A DNA stretch of 64,000 bases. Source: Streptomyces changanensis. GTDB lineage: Bacteria; Actinomycetota; Actinomycetes; Streptomycetales; Streptomycetaceae. This document shows positions 29,578 to 38,529 of the stretch, in pieces. Location: positions 1,054,001 through 1,118,000 of the forward strand of contig NZ_CP102332.1 of the NCBI RefSeq assembly GCF_024600715.1. The letters are read 5' to 3'. Below the pieces are notes generated by a model. It was not told where the DNA came from. It saw only the letters and a list, made by a program, of their open reading frames with translations, and did not search any database. The position numbers and the translations under genes are program-made. Positions within the stretch are counted from its first letter, which is position 1; every line of letters starts with the position of its first letter.

Positions 29578-30741
29578 TCAGCGCTTCACGGCACGCAGGA
29601 CCACGAACTTCGGGTCGCTGCCGACCACCTCGCAGTCGCCGAAGAGGCGGCGCAGCGTCAGGTGGTGGCCGAGGTGGCGGTTGGCGACGACGCGGAGCTC
29701 CCCGCCCGGGCGCAGGGCGCGGCGGGCCGCGGTGAACATGCGGCGCGCGGCGGCGTCGCTGACCGCCTGGTGGCTGTGGAAGGGCGGGTTGTTCAGGACC
29801 ACGTCGACCGAGCCGTCCGGGACGTCGGCCGTCGCGTCACCGACCGCGAAGCGCGCCTTCGCCCCGGCCGGCGCGGAGGCCCGGAAGGTCTCCTCGGCGG
29901 AGGCGACCGCCTGGTACGACTCGTCGGTGAGGACCACCTCGGCGCCCGGGGCCGCGACGGCGACGGCGAGGCCCACCACGCCGTTGCCGCACCCCAGGTC
30001 CAGGACGCGGCGGCCGTCGAGGCCGTCCGGCAGGTGCCGCAGGAAGAGGCGGGTGCCGATGTCCAGCCGGTCCGCGCAGAAGACGCCGGCGTGGTTGACG
30101 ACGGTCAGTCCGGCCACCGTCGCGGCGTCCTTCGGCAGCGCGTACCGCAGCGGCCACGGGTTGGCCGGCCGCTCCAGGTCCGGGTCGGGGGCGCTGTGGA
30201 CGAGCCGGGCCTTCCGCACCGCGAGGGAGGTGCGCGTCGGGCCGACGAGCTGCTCGAAGAGCCGCAGGGTCGAGGTGTGGATCTCCTTGACCATGCCGGT
30301 GCCGACGACGACCGTCCCCGCGTGCAGCGCCGGCGCGAGCCGGTGCAGCTGGTCCTCCAGCAGGGCCAGGCTTTTCGGGACGCGTACCAGGAGCACGTCG
30401 ACGCGGTCCGGCGGCGCGTCCCGCGTGGTGAGCAGGCGCACGGCGCCGCCCTCGGCGTGGCCGGCCCGGGCAAGGTTGGCGCGGGTGGCCTCGCGGCCGA
30501 GGTACGAGTCCGTGATCTGGACCAGCTCGTCGGGGCCCGGCCGGCCGGCCAGCGCGGTGACGAGGGCCCCCCACCGGTCGCCGACGACGGCCACGCGGCC
30601 GGTGAGGGCGGGGGCGTCCGGGGCGGCGAGGTGCCGCAGCAGGTACTCGTCGGCGGCGTCCCAGGCGCGCAGCGGGTCGCGGGGGTGCTCGGGGAAGCGG
30701 GTGAGCGCGTACTCGCCCCATGACGTGGTCAGACGGTTCAT
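29578..30741 (-). CDS. class I SAM methyltransferase, RlmG/RsmC type
   Basis: This is a 387-residue protein of two related halves. The C-terminal catalytic half has the SAM motif VLDLGCGNGVVGL (about 245-257) and the N6/N2-purine motif NNPPFH (about 315-320). The N-terminal half is a degenerate methyltransferase fold. This shape fits RlmG, which makes m2G in 23S rRNA, or RsmC of 16S rRNA. The exact target is not certain. A TAGCCT ends 9 nt before the ATG. Confidence 0.82.
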   Translation of the reverse strand: MNRLTTSWGEYALTRFPEHPRDPLRAWDAADEYLLRHLAAPDAPALTGRVAVVGDRWGALVTALAGRPGPDELVQITDSYLGREATRANLARAGHAEGGAVRLLTTRDAPPDRVDVLLVRVPKSLALLEDQLHRLAPALHAGTVVVGTGMVKEIHTSTLRLFEQLVGPTRTSLAVRKARLVHSAPDPDLERPANPWPLRYALPKDAATVAGLTVVNHAGVFCADRLDIGTRLFLRHLPDGLDGRRVLDLGCGNGVVGLAVAVAAPGAEVVLTDESYQAVASAEETFRASAPAGAKARFAVGDATADVPDGSVDVVLNNPPFHSHQAVSDAAARRMFTAARRALRPGGELRVVANRHLGHHLTLRRLFGDCEVVGSDPKFVVLRAVKR

Positions 30742-30956
30742 CGTGGGTTCAGGCTAGCCGGTCCCCGGGCGGCGTCCCGCACGGCGCCGGGACGGACCGC
30801 GCCGCACGCTCCGGGGCCGGGCCCGGGCGGGGCCGATCTTGCCGCAAAGGCCGGGGCCGGGCCGCGGGCCGACCGCGCCGCCGGGGCCGGGTCACCGCGC
30901 CGGGGCCGGCCGCCGGGGTGGCGGCGGGGCCGCGGCGCGGGGCCCGGACCGCGGCG

Positions 30957-31409
30957 TCACCGGGACCCGCCGTCCTGCCGCGGGGCCAGGGACATCCAGC
31001 GGTCGGGGTCGGCCAGCGGCTCGAAGCCGAGCTTGGCGTAGAGGCCGTGCGCGTCCTCGGTGGCGAGCAGGACGCGCGTGAGGCCGTACGGGGCGAGGTG
31101 GTCGCGGGCCGCCCCCACGAGGCCGCCGCCGAGGCCGCAGCCGCGGGCGGCGGGGTGGACGTACACGTCGCAGAGCCAGGCGAAGGTCGCGAGGTCGGTG
31201 ACGACGCGGGCGTACGCGGCCTGGGCACCCGTCTCGCCGTCGTACGCGCCGAAGTTCAGCGATCCGTCGATGGCGCGGTCCTGCTTCTCGCGCTCACGGC
31301 CGCGCGCCCAGTACGCGTCGGTGGAGAGCCAGCGGTGCACCAGTGCGCGGTCGAGTCGGGCAGGGTCGGTCGAGATCTCGTACCTGCCGAAAGTGATCGT
31401 CTCGTTCAT
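30957..31409 (-). CDS. GNAT N-acetyltransferase
   Basis: This is a 150-residue protein with a GNAT core: LCDVYVHPAARGCGLGGGLV (acetyl-CoA loop) and ATEDAHGLYAKLGF. The start at 31409 gives a normal-length domain; the much longer frame upstream is an antisense artefact. No ribosome site is seen; a perfect CGAACGTTCG palindrome lies 3 bp upstream of the ATG. The substrate is unknown. It is divergent from the next gene. Confidence 0.82.
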   Translation of the reverse strand: MNETITFGRYEISTDPARLDRALVHRWLSTDAYWARGREREKQDRAIDGSLNFGAYDGETGAQAAYARVVTDLATFAWLCDVYVHPAARGCGLGGGLVGAARDHLAPYGLTRVLLATEDAHGLYAKLGFEPLADPDRWMSLAPRQDGGSR

Positions 31410-31466
31410 GGTCGAACGTTCGCAGGGAGGGGGCGGGCTGTCAGTGGCGGGTGCCACGATCGGGAC

Positions 31467-32072
31467 ATGAACGCGACCGCCGCCGACTACCGCTGGCTCG
31501 ACGACCACTGCCCGGAGCTGATCGAGGCCTACTGCGTCACGCTGGTGCACGCCGTGGCGCCGCGGGAGGTCCTGGGCCGGCTCGGCGCCCGTCCGGAGGG
31601 CCGGGTCACCGGCGTGCGCGCACTCGTCGACGCGGCGCGCGAGGCCTGGCGGGCCTCGGGTGGCGACCGGCACTTCCTCGCGGTGGCCCCGGTCGACGGC
31701 TGGAGCGTGGTGGTCGAGCCCAACGGCTACCTGGGCAGCCTGCACGAGACGGCGGCCGAGCTGTCGCGGGGCACGGAGCTGGTGACCCACTTCCGGAACG
31801 TGAACGCGGTGGACCAGTTCAGCCGGTACGTGGACGGCGCGCTGCGGCTGCGCGTCGAGCCCCTGTCCCCGCACGCCCGGGAGGGCGCCGATTCGGGCGG
31901 GGCGGCCGCCCTGCTGCGGGACGTCGGGTTCGACCCGCGGCGGGACGGCGCGGACATCGGCACGGCGACGGAGGCGGCGTTCGCCCTGGCGGAGCGGCTG
32001 ACCGGGGTGCGGCTGACACCGGAGGTGCTGGACGCGGCGGAGTGGCTCAGCGGGTCGGCGCCGGCCTTCTGA
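31467..32072 (+). CDS. DUF6461-like hypothetical protein
   Basis: This is a 201-residue protein. The opening YRWLDDHCPELIEAYCVTLV and the segment EVLGRLGA resemble a Streptomyces family that I believe is DUF6461; its role is unknown. There is no signal peptide. CACGAT ends 6 nt before the ATG and there is no ribosome site, as at other probable leaderless genes here. Confidence 0.72.
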   Translation: MNATAADYRWLDDHCPELIEAYCVTLVHAVAPREVLGRLGARPEGRVTGVRALVDAAREAWRASGGDRHFLAVAPVDGWSVVVEPNGYLGSLHETAAELSRGTELVTHFRNVNAVDQFSRYVDGALRLRVEPLSPHAREGADSGGAAALLRDVGFDPRRDGADIGTATEAAFALAERLTGVRLTPEVLDAAEWLSGSAPAF

Positions 32073-32116
32073 TCCGGCCCCGGCCTCCCTCGTGTCCGCC
32101 CCCGGCCTCCTTCGGG

Positions 32117-32146
32117 TGACGCGGACCACACCTGCGGACGTAGACT
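32117..32146 (+). promoter_or_regulatory. candidate promoter of the DUF1918 gene
   Basis: TGACGC (32117-32122) and the -10 TAGACT (32141-32146) are 18 bp apart, about 40 nt upstream of the start. Confidence 0.45.
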
Positions 32147-32184
32147 CCCACATACGGACATCCAGTGCGAGGAGGGCACTCCCG

Positions 32185-32394
32185 ATGGAAGCAACCGTGG
32201 GCGACCAGCTGCTGGTGCACGGCCGGGTCGTCGGCCAGCACGACCGCAAGGCCGAGATCCTGGAGGTCCTGGGCGACGGGGGCCACCCGCCGTACCGGGT
32301 CCGCTTCGACGACGGGCACGAGGCCGTCATGTCCCCCGGCCCCGACTCCGTCGTGCGCCACCGGGACCCGTTCGACAAGCCCCTGGGCCCCTGA
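32185..32394 (+). CDS. DUF1918 small SH3-like protein
   Basis: This is a 69-residue protein with the DUF1918 pattern: GDQLLVHGRVVGQHDRKAEI, then PPYRVRFDDGHE, then a Pro/Asp end. The function is unknown; the family is common and often stress-linked in actinobacteria. GAGGAGGG lies 8 nt before the ATG at 32185, which fixes the start. Confidence 0.85.
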   Translation: MEATVGDQLLVHGRVVGQHDRKAEILEVLGDGGHPPYRVRFDDGHEAVMSPGPDSVVRHRDPFDKPLGP

Positions 32395-32419
32395 CCCCCG
32401 ATCCGATCCCCCGACTCCG

Positions 32420-32444
32420 AGCCGCGGCGGGTCCCGCCGCGGCT
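32420..32444. terminator. bidirectional terminator
   Basis: A 10- to 11-bp GC stem (32420-32429 with 32435-32444) lies between convergent genes and touches the stop codon of the minus-strand hydrolase. Confidence 0.65.
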
Positions 32445-33766
32445 CACCGGCCCGGCGGGCGGACCTGGGTGGGGTAGTGGTCGGCCACGACCCTGGCCAT
32501 CGCCCCGATCCGGTCCGTGACCACGTCCCGGGCACCGAAGAAGGCGTGGCCCAGCACGTGGTCGTACTCGTGCGCGAGGGTGAGGTGCCGGGAGAGCTCG
32601 GCCGGGTCCTGCCACGCCGCGGGCGCCGCCGGGTCGCCGGCGCGGTACAGGGCCTCCCCCACGTACAGGTGGACCCCCGTACCGCGGACGACCTCGTTCC
32701 ACCAGGGCAGCAGCTTGGCGTAGTCGGCGGCGGCGAAGCCGATGTGCCAGTACAGCTGCGGGGCGACGTAGTCGATCCACCGCTCCTTGACCCACTTGCG
32801 GGTGTCGGCGTGCAGGTCGTCGTAGGTCTGCAGGCCGCGGGAGTCGGAGCCGAGCGGGTCGGTCGTGGCGTTGCGCCAGATCCCGAAGGGGCTGATGCCG
32901 AACCGCACACCGGGTCTGATCTGCGCGATGCGCTCGGACATCTCGCGGACGAGGCGGTCGATGCCGTCCCGCCGCCACGCCGCCCGGTCCGGGAAGCCGC
33001 CGCCGTACGCCGCGAAGGCCGCGTCGTCGTCGAAGACCTGCCCGGCGAGCGGGTACGGGTAGAAGTAGTCGTCGAAGTGGACGGCGTCGACGGCGTAGCG
33101 GCGGACGGCGTCCAGCATGGCGTCCTCGACGAAGCGCCGGACCTCGGGCAGACCGGGGTTGTAGTACAGCTTGCCGCCGTACGTGACCACCCAGTCGGGG
33201 TTGCGGCGCGCCGGGTGCCATGACGCGAGGCGCGTGGGGTCGGCGTGCGTGGCGACGCGGTACGGGTTGAACCACGCGTGCAGTTCCAGCCCGCGCCGGT
33301 GGGCCTCCTCGACGGCCGTGCCCAGCGGGTCCCAGCCGGGGTCCTTGCCCTGCGTGCCGGTCAGGCACTGGGCCCACGGCTCGTACGGCGAGGGCCACAG
33401 GGCGTCGGCGCTCGGCCGGACCTGGAGGATCACGGCGTTCAGCCGCCGCTCGACGGCGCGGTCGAGGAGGGCGAGGAGTTCCGCGCGCTGCTCGGCCGGG
33501 GTCAGCCCGGGCCGGGAGGGCCAGTCGCGGTTGGTGATGGTCGCCACCCACATGCCGCGGAACTCCTCCGTCCGCCGGCCCCGCGGGTCCCGCCGGGACT
33601 TGCCGTCCTCACCGTGCCCGCCGCGCCCGCCGTCCCCGTCGTGCCGCCGCTGCCCGAAGGTGCCGGAGACGCCGGTGGCGTCGCCCGACACCAGCAGGGA
33701 TGCCAGCAGTCCGGTCGCCGCCGCGACCACCCCGCGCCGCCCGACGCCGCCGCCCGTGTGCCTCAT
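32444..33766 (-). CDS. exported GHL10-type glycosyl hydrolase (YngK-like)
   Basis: This is a 440-residue protein with a twin-arginine-like signal (GRRGVVAAATGLLASLL). The body is a GHL10/DUF187 barrel: FRGMWVATITNRDWPS, ELHAWFNPYRV, DAVHFDDYFYPYPL and RFGISPFGIWRN. Acidic residues in HFDDYFYP are in the right place for the active site. Relatives may act on peptidoglycan or other cell-wall glycans. It is exported and monocistronic. Confidence 0.85.
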   Translation of the reverse strand: MRHTGGGVGRRGVVAAATGLLASLLVSGDATGVSGTFGQRRHDGDGGRGGHGEDGKSRRDPRGRRTEEFRGMWVATITNRDWPSRPGLTPAEQRAELLALLDRAVERRLNAVILQVRPSADALWPSPYEPWAQCLTGTQGKDPGWDPLGTAVEEAHRRGLELHAWFNPYRVATHADPTRLASWHPARRNPDWVVTYGGKLYYNPGLPEVRRFVEDAMLDAVRRYAVDAVHFDDYFYPYPLAGQVFDDDAAFAAYGGGFPDRAAWRRDGIDRLVREMSERIAQIRPGVRFGISPFGIWRNATTDPLGSDSRGLQTYDDLHADTRKWVKERWIDYVAPQLYWHIGFAAADYAKLLPWWNEVVRGTGVHLYVGEALYRAGDPAAPAAWQDPAELSRHLTLAHEYDHVLGHAFFGARDVVTDRIGAMARVVADHYPTQVRPPGR

Positions 33767-33998
33767 GCTGCCGCCCCAGTCGTTCCTCGTCTGCCGTCAC
33801 CGTGATCGTTTCGGCCGTTTTGCACCTTGAGTACTCTATGCGCCCGAACCGGGTGCTCCGGACGGTCCGGCCCCCGCGTGGAGGATGCCCGGCCCGGGAG
33901 GTCGACGACCCTCGCGTACGGAGTAACGTCGTGGGGTCGAGGCGGGAGTGCCGGAACCATACGGCCGCCGCCACCCGAAGATCATCGAAAGGCACGAG

Positions 33999-34871
33999 GT
34001 GACGGACTCCATGGCCGACATTGCACGCGTGGGAGTGGTGGGCTGCGGCCAGATGGGCGCGGGCATCGCGGAAGTGTGTGCCCGCAGCGGCCTCGAGGTG
34101 AAGGTGGCCGAGACCACCGGCGAGGCCCTGGAGATCGGCCGTACCCGGCTGTACAACTCGCTCGGCAAGGCGGCCCAGCGCGGCAAGATCAGCGAGGCGG
34201 AGCGGGACGAGACGCTCGCCCGGCTGAGCTTCACGACCGACCTCGGGGAGTTCGCCGACCGCGACCTCGTCATCGAGGCCGTCGTGGAGAACGAGCAGGT
34301 CAAGACGGAGATCTTCCAGGTCCTCGACCAGGTCGTGACGCGTCAGGACGCCATCCTGGCCTCCAACACCTCCTCCATCCCGCTGGTGAAGCTGGCCGTC
34401 GCCACCTCCCGCCCCGACCAGGTCATCGGCATCCACTTCTTCAACCCCGCCCCCGTGCAGCAGCTCGTCGAGCTGATCCCGGCGCTCACCACCTCCGAGG
34501 GCACCATCAGCCGGGCCCAGGCGCTGGTCGAGAAGGTGCTCGGCAAGCACGCGATCCGTGCCCAGGACCGGTCCGGCTTCGTGGTGAACGCGCTGCTGAT
34601 CCCGTACCTCCTGTCGGCCATCCGGATGTTCGAGTCGGGCATCGCCAGCCGCGAGGACATCGACAACGGCATGGAGATGGGCTGCGCCCACCCGATGGGC
34701 CCGCTGAAGCTCTCCGACCTGATCGGCCTGGACACGGTCGCCTCGGTCGCCGACTCGATGTACGCCGAGTACAAGGAGCCGCTGTACGCCGCGCCGCCGC
34801 TGCTCCAGCGGATGGTGGACGCCGGCCGCCTGGGCCGCAAGACGGGCTCGGGCTTCTACCCCTACGCCTGA
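33999..34871 (+). CDS. 3-hydroxybutyryl-CoA dehydrogenase
   Basis: This is a 290-residue enzyme with the NAD fold GVVGCGQMGAGIAEVCARSG, the catalytic-region motif IGIHFFNPAPVQQLVELI and the C-terminal helical domain ending GRLGRKTGSGFYPYA. It oxidises (S)-3-hydroxybutyryl-CoA in fatty-acid and butanoate metabolism. The start is the GTG at 33999 with AAAGG 6 nt upstream; an internal ATG at 34011 is a weaker option. A -10-like TAACGT stands about 70 nt upstream. Confidence 0.93.
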   Translation: MTDSMADIARVGVVGCGQMGAGIAEVCARSGLEVKVAETTGEALEIGRTRLYNSLGKAAQRGKISEAERDETLARLSFTTDLGEFADRDLVIEAVVENEQVKTEIFQVLDQVVTRQDAILASNTSSIPLVKLAVATSRPDQVIGIHFFNPAPVQQLVELIPALTTSEGTISRAQALVEKVLGKHAIRAQDRSGFVVNALLIPYLLSAIRMFESGIASREDIDNGMEMGCAHPMGPLKLSDLIGLDTVASVADSMYAEYKEPLYAAPPLLQRMVDAGRLGRKTGSGFYPYA

Positions 34872-34921
34872 CGCCGCACGGGAACGGGGGCCGGACCCGA
34901 CGCCGCGGCCCCCGCCCCCAC

Positions 34922-34966
34922 CACCGAGGCCACCCAGGCCACCCAGGCCACCCAGGCCACCCAGGC
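34922..34966. repeat. 9-bp tandem repeat
   Basis: CACCCAGGC is repeated four times exactly (34931-34966) after one variant copy, between convergent genes. It looks like simple slippage. Confidence 0.9.
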
Positions 34967-35002
34967 CGGACCGGACACCGCGGTCCCCGCCCGCACCACC
35001 GC

Positions 35003-35533
35003 TCAGCCCAGCCGCAGGTGGTGCAGCATCAGCAGGCCGGCTGCCATGTTCGCGGCCGGGATCTCGCCGCGCGCGACCAGGTCGGGGACGAGCTTGAGCG
35101 GTATCCACTCGCGGCGGGTGGACTCGAACCCGTCCTGCGGCTCACCGGTGTACGTGGCCTCCTCCGACCAGTACAGGTGGTGGCGCGCGTCGGTGAGCCC
35201 GTTGGACGGTTCGACGCTCAGCAGGTGCCGCAGCGGACCGGGGCGCCAGCCGGTCTCCTCCTCCATCTCACGGGCCGCGGCGGCCTCGACGTCCTCCCCG
35301 TCCTCGACGACGCCGGCGGCCAGCTCCCAGCCCCAGCTGTCGGTGATGAAGCGGTGCCGCCACAGCAGCAGCACCTCGTTGGCCTCGTTGACCGCGGTGG
35401 CCGCCGCGACCGGCCTCAACCGGATGAGGAAGTGGTCGAGGTGCCGTCCGTCCGGGAGGGCGACATCGGCCAGGTTCACCTTGAACCAGCGGTTCTCGTA
35501 CACGGTCGTCTCACTCAAGTTGGTCCACCGCAC
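35003..35533 (-). CDS. Nudix hydrolase (ADP-ribose pyrophosphatase type)
   Basis: This is a 176-residue protein with a complete Nudix box GVVEDGEDVEAAAAREMEEE (GX5EX7REUXEEXGU pattern, before TGW) near residue 74. The fold context (HRFITDSWGWELAAG) matches the ADP-ribose/nucleoside-diphosphate-sugar subgroup. It hydrolyses a nucleoside diphosphate linked to another group. The GTG start has AAGGTGG 7 nt upstream. Confidence 0.88.
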   Translation of the reverse strand: MRWTNLSETTVYENRWFKVNLADVALPDGRHLDHFLIRLRPVAAATAVNEANEVLLLWRHRFITDSWGWELAAGVVEDGEDVEAAAAREMEEETGWRPGPLRHLLSVEPSNGLTDARHHLYWSEEATYTGEPQDGFESTRREWIPLKLVPDLVARGEIPAANMAAGLLMLHHLRLG

Positions 35534-35593
35534 TGCTCTGCCACCTTCCGACGTGTAGGTCGTCCAGGGGGCAATATCGCAGCAGGCGCCCGG

Positions 35594-36948
35594 TCAGAGC
35601 GGAACGCGCAAGGCCGCCTCGATGAGATCCGCCGCCTCCCCGGCGTCACCCGAACCACTGGCCACCAGGTGCCCGCGCACCTCACGCAGACGGTCCCTGA
35701 GCCGCTGTGACTCCATTCCCCGCACCCCCTCGGCCATCTCGACCGCCGTCCGCGCCGCCCCGTCCGCCTCTCCCTGCCGCAGCTGGATCTGGCTGAGAAT
35801 CGCCAGCCGGTGCACCCGGCCGCGGTCGTGCGTCGGCGTCTTCACCGCGGCCGCCGCGTTCTCCCGCGCCCCGACGAGGTCCCCCAGACGCAGCAGCGCC
35901 TCCGCGGCCCGCACGTTGACCAGACCGGGCTGGACGTACCCCGTCTCGTCCGGCTCGCGCCCCGGACTGATCCGTTCGGCGTCCGCCTCGGCGCGGTGGA
36001 TGCACCGCAGCGCCGCCGTCGCGTCACCGAGGTGCGCGTACGCCTTGGCCTGCATCGCGTACAGGTCGGCGGCGAGCGCGGGCGTGATCTCCCGCCGGGC
36101 CGCCCGCAGCGCCGCCTCCGCGAACGCCACCGCCTGCCGGTACTCCCCCATGAACAGCGCCTGGTTGACGAGGAGCGCGATCACGTAGGCGCCCAGTCCG
36201 CGGTCGCCGCTCGCCTTGGCCAGTCGCAGTGCCTGGTGGAAGTAGCGCTGGGCGAGCCCGAGGGCGTCGGAGTCGTACGCGCAGATGCCCGCCACCGCGA
36301 CCAGTCCGCCGGCGGCCCGGTGCAGTTGGCGGCCCACCGCGTCGCCGTACGCGCCGCGCAGCAGGGGGGCGGCCTCCGCGTTGAGGAAGCCGACGATCCG
36401 CGAACGGGTCGCGATGCCGCCGGCCCTGCGGTACATCAGCTCGTAGTGCGCCCGGGCGGCGCGCAGGGTCTCGATGTCACCCGTGCCGACCCGCGTCCGG
36501 CCGCTGCGCGACACGTCAGCGTCCTCCGGGGGGTTCTCCCACTCCCAGACGGGCATCACCGCGGGCGTCCCGGTCACCGCCGCCACGCCCATCAGATGCG
36601 GGCGGTTCTGCTCGTCCGACCGCCACAGGGCCGTCGCGCGCTCCACGAACCCGGACAGCGGCGTCCCGTGCGGCACCGCGGTGTCCCCCGGCACGCCGAG
36701 CCCGATGTCGTCGAGGGCGACCGGGCGGCGCAGCCGCGCGCCGAGCACCTCGCAGATCAGGTCCGGCACACCTGGCCGCGCGGCCGTTGGCCCTTCAACC
36801 AGCGGGCGACGGCCGTGTGTTCGTACCGCAGCGCCAGTCCGCGCACGCGACCCGCCTGGTTGACGTGGGCCGCGAAACCCGCGTGCGACATCCCCGCCTC
36901 GTCGAGCAGGGCGTCGAGCAGCGTGTTGGGCAGGGTGTTGGGCTGCAT
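35594..36948 (-). pseudogene. TPR-type transcriptional regulator broken by a 2-nt insertion
   Basis: The N-terminal DNA-binding part starts at the ATG 36948 (GGAGGGG 3 nt upstream): MQPNTLPNTLLDALLDEAG to WLKGQRPRGQ. The remaining 390 or so residues (VPDLICEVLGARLRRPV and onward, TPR-like helices) are in another frame. The junction reads CACAC at 36767-36771 where the intact frame needs CAC, an added dinucleotide. As written, translation ends 5 codons after the insertion, at a stop near 36757. It could be a real mutation, a sequencing error, or programmed shifting. I infer a family of cytosolic Streptomyces developmental-type regulators. Confidence 0.8.
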
Positions 36949-37180
36949 GTGCCCCTCCGGTGCCGTGTCTCCGCCGGGCCAGGCGCGGTGGGGCCCGGTT
37001 CGCACGGGGTGTGAATGAAGTGTCCGTATCCGTGCCCCACGCGCTCTGTCGGCATGCGCGGGGTCCCGCTTGACTTGGTGCCTCCCAGGAGACGGCCGGG
37101 CCGCCGGCTCCCCCCTCGTACAGTGCGGCGGCCCGTTCGCCCGCCACCCGTCACGCCGGTCCGCCCGACGCGCCTGGGAG

Positions 37181-37207
37181 CTCCCCGGGGACGTGCTCCC
37201 CGGGGAG
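37181..37207 (-). terminator. terminator of the phosphatase gene
   Basis: A perfect 11-bp stem (37181-37191 with 37197-37207), 5-nt loop, lies about 40 nt beyond the stop codon. Confidence 0.65.
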
Positions 37208-37245
37208 GGGTGGGTGGCGCCGGCCGCACCGTCCGTGTCCAGCCG

Positions 37246-38328
37246 CTATCGGGAGGACGGTGCGGTCCGGGCGGGCCGCGGGCCGGGCCGGTCGGTGTGC
37301 CCCGAGACCGGGGCGCACGGCGCCGCCGCCGGGACCCGGTCGTCCCGCACGACGACGAACGCCACGTCGTCGGTGAGGCGTCCCCCGGTGTGCGCCAGCA
37401 GCGCCGTGCGCACGTGGTGGATGACGTCCGCGGGCGACCGTGGCGGTCCGGCGACGTCGGCCAGTACGGCCTCCAGCGGGAAGAACCGCCCGGCGGCGTC
37501 GCGGGCCTCCTCGGCGCCGTCGGTGTGGAGGAACAGCGCCTCGCCGGGCAGCAGCCGCGCGCACCGCCGGACCGGCAGCGTGTCCGGCAGGGGGAACGCG
37601 CCGAGCGGCGGCAGCGGCTCCCCGGCGGCGAGCGGCTCCGCCCCGTCGCCGATCCGGTACGGCCAGGGGTGGCCGCAGTTGAGGACCAGGACATCGCCGT
37701 TGGGGTGGAGGTCGAGCAGCAGCACCGTGACGAACTCCTCCGCCGACGGGCTCCCGGCGGCCCCGAGCGCCCCCTCGTCGCGCACCCGCTCCCCCACGTA
37801 CCGCTGGAGCGCCCGCTCCAGTCGCCGCAGAAGGCCGCCGAGGCCGGGCTCCTCGTGCGCCGCCTCACGGAAGCTGCCGAGGACGGCGGCGACGGCACCG
37901 AGCGCGGCCAACCCGTGGCCTCGCACGTCACCGATGATCACGCGCACGCCGTACGGGGTCGCCACCGCCTCGTACAGGTCGCCGCCGACGGCCGCTCCGC
38001 GTACGGCGGGCAGCTGGACCCCGGCGACGGAGAGGCCGTCGAGGTGGTGCGGCAGCGGCCGCAGCAGCACCTGCTGGGCGGCCTCGGCGACGGCGTGGAC
38101 CTGCCGCAGCTCGCGCCGTAGCCGCTGGAAGGCGCCGAGGACCAGGGCGACGCCGACGACGCAGAAGACGGCGCTGGTGGCGACCCGGGTCGGCGTGTCG
38201 GCCCGCCGGGCCAGCGGGCTGGCCATCTCCCAGACGAGGGCGACGGCGGCCCAGAGCACCGGCGGTGCGAGGGGGGCGAGCGGGGCGCGTCCGCGAGCCC
38301 GGGGTCGCCGGGACCACCAACGGATCAT
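37246..38328 (-). CDS. membrane-bound SpoIIE/PP2C-type phosphatase
   Basis: This is a 360-residue protein with two N-terminal membrane segments (about 22-37 and 47-66) followed by a SpoIIE domain: GGDLYEA, IIGDVRGHG, LFLHTDGAEEARD and GRLTDDVAFVVV provide the metal-binding Asp residues. It dephosphorylates Ser/Thr on a protein partner, typically an anti-sigma antagonist. No antagonist gene is adjacent. The last 30 residues are Pro/Arg-rich. Confidence 0.88.
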   Translation of the reverse strand: MIRWWSRRPRARGRAPLAPLAPPVLWAAVALVWEMASPLARRADTPTRVATSAVFCVVGVALVLGAFQRLRRELRQVHAVAEAAQQVLLRPLPHHLDGLSVAGVQLPAVRGAAVGGDLYEAVATPYGVRVIIGDVRGHGLAALGAVAAVLGSFREAAHEEPGLGGLLRRLERALQRYVGERVRDEGALGAAGSPSAEEFVTVLLLDLHPNGDVLVLNCGHPWPYRIGDGAEPLAAGEPLPPLGAFPLPDTLPVRRCARLLPGEALFLHTDGAEEARDAAGRFFPLEAVLADVAGPPRSPADVIHHVRTALLAHTGGRLTDDVAFVVVRDDRVPAAAPCAPVSGHTDRPGPRPARTAPSSR

Positions 38329-38472
38329 GCGGACCGCCCTTCTTCAGGCCCCTTGTCGCGGTCGGGACGATTCTGTCGATCGTCCCGGCTCGCGGGGAAC
38401 GTCCACCAGGGTTCTCACCCGAATGAGTGAGCAACCGTGCGCGCGCCCCAGAACCAGGGGGCGGACGCGCCG

Positions 38473-38508
38473 GGAGGGGCGCGCCCGGTGGCCCGGGTGC
38501 GCCCCTCC
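38473..38508 (-). terminator. terminator of pheST
   Basis: A perfect 10-bp stem (38473-38482 with 38499-38508) with a GC-rich loop that can pair further lies about 20 nt after the pheT stop. Confidence 0.72.
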
Positions 38509-38529
38509 GTGGGGGTGACGGCGATCGCG

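Noticed and set aside
30957..33551. Large minus frame joining a GNAT gene and the GHL10 region
   Set aside because: Only the last 150 codons (GNAT) are genuine; the remainder is out of frame with the hydrolase and crosses two plus-strand genes.
33609..35108. Minus frame opposite 3-hydroxybutyryl-CoA dehydrogenase
   Set aside because: Low-complexity antisense shadow of a well-supported plus-strand enzyme.
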